This document shows positions 20,525 to 25,388 of a DNA stretch of 25,388 bases, piece after piece; within the stretch, counting starts at the first letter, position 1, and every line of letters starts with the position of its first letter. The position numbers and the translations under genes are program-made. Origin of the DNA: Akkermansiaceae bacterium UBA5689 (GTDB lineage: Bacteria; Verrucomicrobiota; Verrucomicrobiia; Verrucomicrobiales; Akkermansiaceae); the NCBI GenBank assembly GCA_002420305.1, contig DIHT01000177.1, positions 1 to 25,388 of the forward strand, in the 5' to 3' direction. The notes under the pieces are model-generated. The model worked only from the letters and a program-made list of their open reading frames with translations. It was not told the origin of the DNA and ran no database searches.

Positions 20525-21364
20525 CTACTCCTGTCCGGGCATCATGTAGCCCAGTAACTGTATTATCCGTTCCCGCAGGAAGCGGCGCTCCACGATGGAG
20601 TCGATGAGGCCGTGTTCCAGCATGAATTCAGCTGTTTGAAATCCGGCAGGAAGGTCCTGATGTGTCGTCTCCTTCACCACGCGGGGGCCAGCGAATCCTA
20701 TCATGCATCGAGGTTCAGCGAGATTAACGTCGCCGATCGTAGCAAAAGAAGCGGTCACTCCTCCAGTGGTGGGATGCGTAAAAACGGAAATATAGGGCAG
20801 TCCAGCATTATTGTGCCGGGCGATGGCTCCACAGGTTTTTGCCATCTGCAAAAGAGAAAGCATGCCCTCCTGCATGCGAGCTCCGGATGATGAGGAAAGA
20901 ATAATAAGCGCACGTTGCTCACTTGTCGCCATCTCGACTGCGCGGGTGATCTTCTCTCCTACTACAGAACCCATAGACCCGGCAAAAAACCGGAAGTCCA
21001 TGACTGCCAAGGCAGCAGGATGGCGTCCGATATTGACGCGCCCCGTGACCACTGCATCCTTCATCCCTGTCTTATTCTTGAGAGTGGTAATCTTATCTGC
21101 GTATTTATCAAAGCTGAGAGGATTGGTGGACTCCAAGGATGCTTCTGTCTCTACGAAGCTGTCCGGGTCGGCCAGCAGGCTGATGCGGTCCTGCGCGCTC
21201 ATCAGGAAGTGATGATTGCAATGGGGGCAGACCTGATAACTCTGCTTGAGATCCAAGGTGTGAATCAGTTCCCCGCAGTCCGGGCACTTGGTCCAGAGGT
21301 CATCCGGAACCGTATCCTTCTTCTTGTTGCCTCTACGGAGTTTTGGCTTGTCAAAGATACCCAT
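20525..21364 (-). CDS. accD: Acetyl-CoA carboxylase carboxyltransferase beta subunit
   Basis: Part of the carboxyltransferase (with AccA) that makes malonyl-CoA for fatty acid synthesis. 279 residues from ATG at 21364, giving the usual N-terminus GIFDKPKLRRG. The frame runs on to 21532, but the extra 56 residues overlap comF and are unlike the family. A four-Cys zinc ribbon is complete (C27, C30, C46, C49, in KCPDCGELI and VCPHCNHHF). The crotonase-like core follows: ALAVMDFRFFAGSMGSVVGE, LSSSSGARMQEGMLSLLQM, VFTHPTTGGVTASFA and GFAGPRVVKETTHQDLPAGF, all typical AccD blocks. It is followed by folC after 10 bp and preceded by comF after 98 bp. accA is not in the window. Confidence 0.96.
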   Translation of the reverse strand: MGIFDKPKLRRGNKKKDTVPDDLWTKCPDCGELIHTLDLKQSYQVCPHCNHHFLMSAQDRISLLADPDSFVETEASLESTNPLSFDKYADKITTLKNKTGMKDAVVTGRVNIGRHPAALAVMDFRFFAGSMGSVVGEKITRAVEMATSEQRALIILSSSSGARMQEGMLSLLQMAKTCGAIARHNNAGLPYISVFTHPTTGGVTASFATIGDVNLAEPRCMIGFAGPRVVKETTHQDLPAGFQTAEFMLEHGLIDSIVERRFLRERIIQLLGYMMPGQE

Positions 21365-21462
21365 AGCTCGGAGCGCGATGGTTGAGGGGACGTGCGAAGG
21401 GGCTGGTGTTTTTCGCAGGGAGTGGGAGGCGCGTGGGGAGAGATTCTTGCTGGATGAGGATC

Positions 21463-22272
21463 TTATCCTCGCAAAACAGTCAGGACAACCACCTTTTCCG
21501 CACCCCCTTCCTCCTTTAATACCCGGGCGCATTCCTCTGCTGTGGAGCCTGTTGTGAATACGTCATCAATTAGAAGGACAGGTTTATCCCGTGTGGTTTC
21601 AAGGCGTCGTTCCCGGGGGCTTAGTTGAAATGCGCCTTGGAGATTCGCAAGGCGGTGTCCACGGCCCAGAAGAGCTTGTTGGCTGGTATTCCGAGTTCTT
21701 CTTAAAGCCTTTTGGCAGCTGAGGTTGCATTGCTGCGCCAGTGTTTTCGCGATTTCGTAGGATTGATTAAACCATCGCCACCTTTCGCGTCTCCAATGCA
21801 GGGGCACAGGAACAACAACCCATGGAGGGTTTTTCTGAACGGAGAGACGCGGATCGCTCCAAAGCTCTTCCATGAGCAGTGCGAGTTCGCGGTGGAGATG
21901 GATTTGCCTGCCATACTTGTAGGCGTGCATGATCTCGTTGGCTGGGCCCTCAGCACTGGTAACAGAGCGCGCAAAGTCAAAAAAAGAATCCACCCCTCGG
22001 CAATGTCTACACAGCACATCCTCTGGGACGAGGCCCTCGATATTCTCTCCGCATTTCATGCAGTAGGGTTGTTCAATCCGTGGAAGGTCTTCACAGCATG
22101 CCTGACACAGGTAACGCCCCTTCTGTAAGGGAACACGACATAGTATACAGGAGGGGGGGTAGAGGAAGTCCAGCCACCGTGCGACAAGGCTTCGCAGGGA
22201 ATTCGATTGAGAGCGAGCGTTGCCGGATGCGGATAGATTCGGCCGTTCAGGATGAGATTCCTGCTCAGTCAT
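21463..22272 (-). CDS. comF: ComF-family phosphoribosyltransferase-like protein
   Basis: 269 residues. The N-terminal third has eight cysteines in four pairs (C42/C45, C56/C59, C71/C74, C88/C91), a double zinc-finger layout as in ComF. Then come VVPVPLHWRRERWRWFNQSYEIAKTL in two parts, RRTRNTSQQALLGRGHRLANL and the PRPP loop VLLIDDVFTTGSTAEEC near 230-246. ComF proteins serve DNA uptake during natural transformation in some bacteria; in others (GntX) the role is different, so competence cannot be inferred alone. The ATG overlaps the end of the CPBP protease gene by eight bases (ATGACTGA, 22265-22272), so translation is probably coupled. No other com genes are seen. Confidence 0.92.
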   Translation of the reverse strand: MTEQESHPERPNLSASGNARSQSNSLRSLVARWLDFLYPPSCILCRVPLQKGRYLCQACCEDLPRIEQPYCMKCGENIEGLVPEDVLCRHCRGVDSFFDFARSVTSAEGPANEIMHAYKYGRQIHLHRELALLMEELWSDPRLSVQKNPPWVVVPVPLHWRRERWRWFNQSYEIAKTLAQQCNLSCQKALRRTRNTSQQALLGRGHRLANLQGAFQLSPRERRLETTRDKPVLLIDDVFTTGSTAEECARVLKEEGGAEKVVVLTVLRG

Positions 22273-23347
22273 CCGGTTTGGAACTCTTCTGGGGGGGAGT
22301 GATGCCTCGGGACGGGAAGATTCTTACAAAAAGGATTACCAGTAGGGCAGTAAGAGCCAGAGTCCCCATTGGGATCAGCCCCTCTTTAAGATTGGATCCT
22401 ACCAGATAGGCGAGGGTATCATCCTCCTGGGGCACGCGAAGGGAGATCTTCTTGAAGGACACGTAGGCGAAAATCCAGCCAGTGTGGAGGCCGATTGGAA
22501 GCCAGAGCGAAGCCGTCGCATAGCGGGCGTAGGCAAGAATCAGGCCGATCGCCGTAAGGGAAACGAATTCAAACAGCACGAGCTCAAAATTCTGGAATCG
22601 CATCAGGATAGCCTGAAGTAATTGGAAGCCGGAATATTGATTTCGAGGGTCGATGTAGACCGCTCCTTCCGAGAGGGGCGCTCCCTGAATAAATACTGCA
22701 ATATTGCTGGGAGGCTGGAGAAAGTGCAGCGCTGAAAAAAGAAGGGAGACCAGAATGATGGCTGTTGCGGGACGAAAGGTGCGGAGACAGATGCCTAGAA
22801 AAATACCTCGGAAGATGATCTCTTCTACCAGAGAGGCCGAGATAGACGGTCCTAGCGCTTTTTTCCAAGCGAGGTCCCACGGCACGGGGTCTTTCAGGGA
22901 GAACCACCCCATGGACACCAGAAGCCATCCAGTGCCATAGAGAAGGCCGGCGGCAAGAAGGAACCCGGCCAGAAGCTGCAGCGGTCCCCACCGGGAATTG
23001 CGCAGCGGCTGCCCTCCCGAACGAGCTACCACATGTGAGGGAAGGTAAGCCGCCCATGGTGACTCCCCGAGAGGCGCGGGGGTATTGCGTAGTCGTAGCG
23101 AGAAAATCAGAGGGGGCAACAGGAGAAGAGATGCAATGAGAAGGCAGCGTTTGAAGTATTTCGGTAGTTCCGCGCGCCTCGCATGCTCCCCTACATAGTC
23201 AACTATCCGGGTGTAACTTTTTTCCTCGGTTATCTCTCCGAGCAGGGTTCCGGCGTTGTAGAGCCAGGGTGTAAGAAGGGCCGCGAGGAGAAAGCAGGAA
23301 ACGAGATACAGTATGAGCTTAGAGGCGTCACTGCGGATAATTCTCAT
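22265..23347 (-). CDS. CPBP-family intramembrane metalloprotease
   Basis: 360 residues with about eight hydrophobic helices. ATG at 23347 begins a plausible short cytoplasmic tail and first helix (LILYLVSCFLLAALL); the frame is open to 23464 but the extra residues are not protein-like. Active-site motifs of the CAAX protease/Abi (CPBP) family are complete: EEIIFR (175-180), FSALH (204-208) and a late His in GLHTGW (H288). Homologues cleave membrane or prenylated substrates, or give bacteriocin self-immunity; the substrate here is unknown. A long non-conserved loop (about 211-250) lies between the second and third motifs. It is the first gene of the minus-strand cluster and overlaps comF. Confidence 0.9.
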   Translation of the reverse strand: MRIIRSDASKLILYLVSCFLLAALLTPWLYNAGTLLGEITEEKSYTRIVDYVGEHARRAELPKYFKRCLLIASLLLLPPLIFSLRLRNTPAPLGESPWAAYLPSHVVARSGGQPLRNSRWGPLQLLAGFLLAAGLLYGTGWLLVSMGWFSLKDPVPWDLAWKKALGPSISASLVEEIIFRGIFLGICLRTFRPATAIILVSLLFSALHFLQPPSNIAVFIQGAPLSEGAVYIDPRNQYSGFQLLQAILMRFQNFELVLFEFVSLTAIGLILAYARYATASLWLPIGLHTGWIFAYVSFKKISLRVPQEDDTLAYLVGSNLKEGLIPMGTLALTALLVILFVRIFPSRGITPPQKSSKPDD

Positions 23348-23525
23348 TCCGTAGCGATCTGTAGGGCTCACTGGTAAAATGTCAAATCGTGTTTGTTCTT
23401 GGGATTTTGGAACTTGTCCGTATGGGAGGGGAGTGCAGCGACACTCATGGCGACAAAGGACCAATGAAGGAGTGCGTTTTTTTCGGGCCTCTCATCACTC
23501 CTCTACCTGGCAGCTGCATTCTCAA

Positions 23526-23708
23526 TTGAAAGGGGATGAAGAATGGCAGGAGCACCGGCCCATCGGCAGGGAAGAGTGGGAGGCGCTGCGTGATGTTCTC
23601 TGGCGTAAATATCAGCGGGGGCGTTGTCCGTGGGAGTTGATCAATAAAATTGACAAGAAACTGGAGGATATGGCGGGTGACGGAGGAGAGAGAAAGGAGG
23701 CGCTTTGA
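23526..23708 (+). CDS. Small hypothetical protein coupled to bioA (60 residues)
   Basis: I do not recognise it. The frame is open from ATG 23379, but the first 49 codons look random (many C, H, W, R and S) and would leave only 31 bp to the divergent protease gene. From TTG at 23526 the protein is strongly charged and helical: KGDEEWQEHRPIGREEWEAL, then RDVLWRKYQRGRCPWELINK and IDKKLEDMAG, with four tryptophans. Its TGA overlaps the bioA TTG (TTGA, 23705-23708), and the bioA SD lies inside its 3' end, so the two are translated together. No membrane segment or signal is seen. The start is uncertain (23526 or 23379). Confidence 0.55.
   Translation: MKGDEEWQEHRPIGREEWEALRDVLWRKYQRGRCPWELINKIDKKLEDMAGDGGERKEAL
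23694..23700 (+). promoter_or_regulatory. Strong Shine-Dalgarno for bioA
   Basis: AAGGAGG ends four bases before the TTG at 23705 and is the best SD in the window. It decides the rare TTG start for bioA over any internal ATG. Confidence 0.75.
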
Positions 23709-24988
23709 CAGAGCCCGGGGACAATTGGCTCGCATGGGACCGCCAACATTGCTGGCACCCTTTTACTCAGCATGCAGGATGGGCGAGCGAAGGCGAAGAG
23801 CTCATTCTTGTCAAAGGAGAAGGTCCGTGGCTGTTTGATGCGGAGGGGAGACGTTACTTTGATGGAAACTCAAGTATCTGGACGAATATTCATGGGCACC
23901 GTCATCCCCGTATCGATGCGGCCCTGAGGGCGCAGCTCGATGAGGTGGCCCATACCTCGTTCCTTGGATTCGGCAACCCCCGGGCGGCGGAACTGGCGAA
24001 GAGGCTGACAGCGTTTTTTCCTTCCAGTAGCTTGGAGCGCGTCTTTTTTTCTGATGATGGGTCAACAGCAGTAGAAGTCGCAGTGAAAATGGCGATCCAA
24101 TTTCGGCAGCAATCTGGTGAGCCGGAGCGGGTGGGCTTTATTGCCTTCGAGAATGCGTATCATGGGGACACCATGGGAGCGGCATCGCTGGGAGGAGTAT
24201 CGGTTTTTTCCGATCGTTTCCGTAGCTTTGGGTTTCGTGCCACGAGGGTGACTTCGCTTGCAGATCTACGTGCTCTCCCGGCTGAGGAAGTGGCCCGGTC
24301 CGCAGCAATCGTCCTGGAGCCTCTCATCCAGGGAGTGAACGAAATGAGACCGTGGCCAGCGGGGCAACTGGCGGAGATCCGTTCCTGGTGTGACGGCCAT
24401 GGAGTGCACCTGATTCTCGACGAGGTCATGACGGGATTTGGGCGCACTGGGACCATGTTTGCCTGTCAGCAGGAAGAGGTGATTCCGGACTTTCTCTGCC
24501 TGGCTAAGGGCCTTACCGGAGGATACCTTCCGCTTGCTGCAACCCTGACGACAGGCAGGGTTTTCGATGCATTTCTTGGGGACCGGGAGCGCACGCTCAA
24601 CTACGGACACAGTTATACTGCGAATCAGCTTGGTTGCGCGGCGGCCCTTGCGAGTCTGAGGGTCTTCGAGGAAGATCGCGTGCTGGAGAGGCTTCCTGCA
24701 CGGGTGGAGGCCCTCGCACAGGGGTTGAGAGCCATTACGCATTCTTCCGTTCACGAGGTGCGCCAATGCGGTCTCATTGCCGGGCTCGAGTTGCGGCAGG
24801 AGAGTGGAGAACGCTTTTCTGCCGGGGAGAGGATGGGAGAGCGGGTCTGTTGCGCCGCTCGTGCTCACGGGTTACTTACCCGTCCGATCAAGGATACCAT
24901 CGTCATGATGCCGCCCCTGTGTAGTACGGAGGCAGAGATTGCCGAGGCCTGCGCGGCGCTGGGCAGAGCCGTAAAAGAGGTGGGATAA
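23705..24988 (+). CDS. bioA: Adenosylmethionine-8-amino-7-oxononanoate aminotransferase
   Basis: PLP enzyme of biotin synthesis that makes 7,8-diaminopelargonate from KAPA, with SAM as amino donor. 427 residues from TTG at 23705, fixed by the strong SD. The N-terminal WHPFTQH is a BioA hallmark. Further blocks: GRRYFDGNSSIWTNIHGHRH, FFSDDGSTAVEVAVKMA, AYHGDTMGAASLGG, LDEVMTGFGRTGTMFACQ, the PLP lysine K268 in LAKGLTGGYLPLAAT, and YGHSYTANQLGCAAA. It ends near PIKDTIVMMPPLCST. The other bio genes (bioB, F, D, C) are absent here, so the pathway is scattered. It overlaps the small upstream ORF by four bases. Confidence 0.95.
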   Translation: MTEPGDNWLAWDRQHCWHPFTQHAGWASEGEELILVKGEGPWLFDAEGRRYFDGNSSIWTNIHGHRHPRIDAALRAQLDEVAHTSFLGFGNPRAAELAKRLTAFFPSSSLERVFFSDDGSTAVEVAVKMAIQFRQQSGEPERVGFIAFENAYHGDTMGAASLGGVSVFSDRFRSFGFRATRVTSLADLRALPAEEVARSAAIVLEPLIQGVNEMRPWPAGQLAEIRSWCDGHGVHLILDEVMTGFGRTGTMFACQQEEVIPDFLCLAKGLTGGYLPLAATLTTGRVFDAFLGDRERTLNYGHSYTANQLGCAAALASLRVFEEDRVLERLPARVEALAQGLRAITHSSVHEVRQCGLIAGLELRQESGERFSAGERMGERVCCAARAHGLLTRPIKDTIVMMPPLCSTEAEIAEACAALGRAVKEVG

Positions 24989-25013
24989 TGAGGGCTCTCG
25001 CGAGCTGAGAAAA

Positions 25014-25388
25014 CTATCTGATGATCACCTTCAAGGTCGACAGAGAGCCATTTATACGGCTCCGGGGGGCACCAGGGTCTACCGGATTTGCATCATCATG
25101 CCCGATGCAGAGACTCTCCTGAGGGTGCCTGCTCAGGAGGCCGGGCGATTTTACTTCAACTGATTGTCCGCCAACCCGGATGGAGAGCGTTTCTCCACTT
25201 AGGGAGGCGAGGATCTTCATTTTGTCTCCGGGTGAGGCAAAGGTGACCTTCTGGAAGACAGGGGTGCCGCCGCGAATGGAAAAAAAGAGGCGGTCATCCT
25301 TGGCGTAGAGGACGTAACCCACCGCGGAGCCTCCATGGGCCAGGATGACACCATTGAGTTTTTGGCCCGACTCGATCTCAACCGTAGC
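25014..25388 (-). CDS. C-terminal fragment, beta-sandwich (LamG/concanavalin-like) domain
   Basis: Open from the right edge to a TAG at 25014; 124 residues are visible and the N-terminal part is missing. The segment reads ATVEIESGQKLNGVILAHGG, then GYVLYAKDDRLFFSIRGG, VTFASPGDKMKILASLSG and SLSTLKVIIR at the end, alternating strands with Gly turns. This pattern is like the C-terminal beta-sandwich domain on many secreted sulfatases and other hydrolases in verrucomicrobia and planctomycetes. The catalytic part is outside the window, so the enzyme class cannot be named. It converges with bioA (25-bp gap). Confidence 0.6.
   Translation of the reverse strand, partial: ATVEIESGQKLNGVILAHGGSAVGYVLYAKDDRLFFSIRGGTPVFQKVTFASPGDKMKILASLSGETLSIRVGGQSVEVKSPGLLSRHPQESLCIGHDDANPVDPGAPRSRINGSLSTLKVIIR

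Noticed and set aside
21365..21532. N-terminal extension of AccD by 56 residues
   Set aside because: The extension overlaps comF and lies before the normal family start GIFDKPK at 21364.
24266..24868. 200-residue minus-strand ORF
   Set aside because: Antisense to bioA, whose motifs run through the entire region.
1..25388. CRISPR array, tRNA or insertion sequence
   Set aside because: No regularly spaced direct repeats, tRNA-like cloverleaf or transposase reading frame was seen on either strand.

Overview
The window looks like chromosome from a member of the Verrucomicrobia (PVC group). Several family types common there occur together: a DUF1549/DUF1553 (PSCyt2/PSD1) protein overlapping a Tat-exported DUF1501 protein, a secreted ThuA-like protein, a pilin-like protein with a C-terminal VDGHV motif, and a fragment resembling the C-terminal beta-sandwich domain of secreted PVC hydrolases. 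GTG and TTG starts are frequent and Shine-Dalgarno sequences are mostly weak. I see no rRNA, tRNA, transposase, integrase or CRISPR array. The assignment rests on gene content only, because no searches were run.

Layout. 1-411 (-): N-terminal part of a single-pass membrane protein, with a promoter-like site carrying a palindrome. 649-1974 (+): homoserine dehydrogenase. 2008-2784 (-): pilin-like protein. 2785-2988: divergent gap with three neighbouring dyads. 2989-4005 (+): ThuA-like secreted protein. 4194-5417 (+): aspartate kinase. 5513-6712 (+): glycine C-acetyltransferase (Kbl). 6767-10073 (-): DUF1501 and PSCyt2/PSD1 pair. 10335-10733 (+): unknown ORF. 10891-11730 (+): L11 methyltransferase (PrmA). 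11858-15855 (+): OmpA-domain membrane protein followed by a 988-residue membrane-anchored coiled-coil protein ending in a helix-hairpin-helix. 15993-17165 (+): class I aspartate-type aminotransferase. 17213-17998 (+): CysQ. 18063-18209: doubtful mini-ORF over a strong nested dyad. 23347 down to 18228 (-): CPBP membrane protease, ComF, AccD, FolC and a metallo-beta-lactamase exonuclease, closely packed and probably one or two transcripts. 23526-24988 (+): 60-residue ORF coupled to BioA. 25014-25388 (-): C-terminal fragment of a beta-sandwich protein.

How the genes work together. AspC, LysC and Hom are three steps of the aspartate family pathway (oxaloacetate to aspartate, aspartate to aspartyl phosphate, semialdehyde to homoserine), dispersed over about 17 kb among unrelated genes; asd is not here. 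Kbl, lying just after lysC, handles the threonine-derived 2-amino-3-ketobutyrate/glycine interconversion. AccD, FolC and BioA serve fatty acid, folate and biotin metabolism; CysQ recycles PAP.

The least conventional part is the OmpA-domain and giant coiled-coil pair. Predicted topologies put a peptidoglycan-binding domain outside the inner membrane and a long rod tipped with a possible DNA-binding domain inside, a candidate wall-membrane-nucleoid connection. This is inference and untested.
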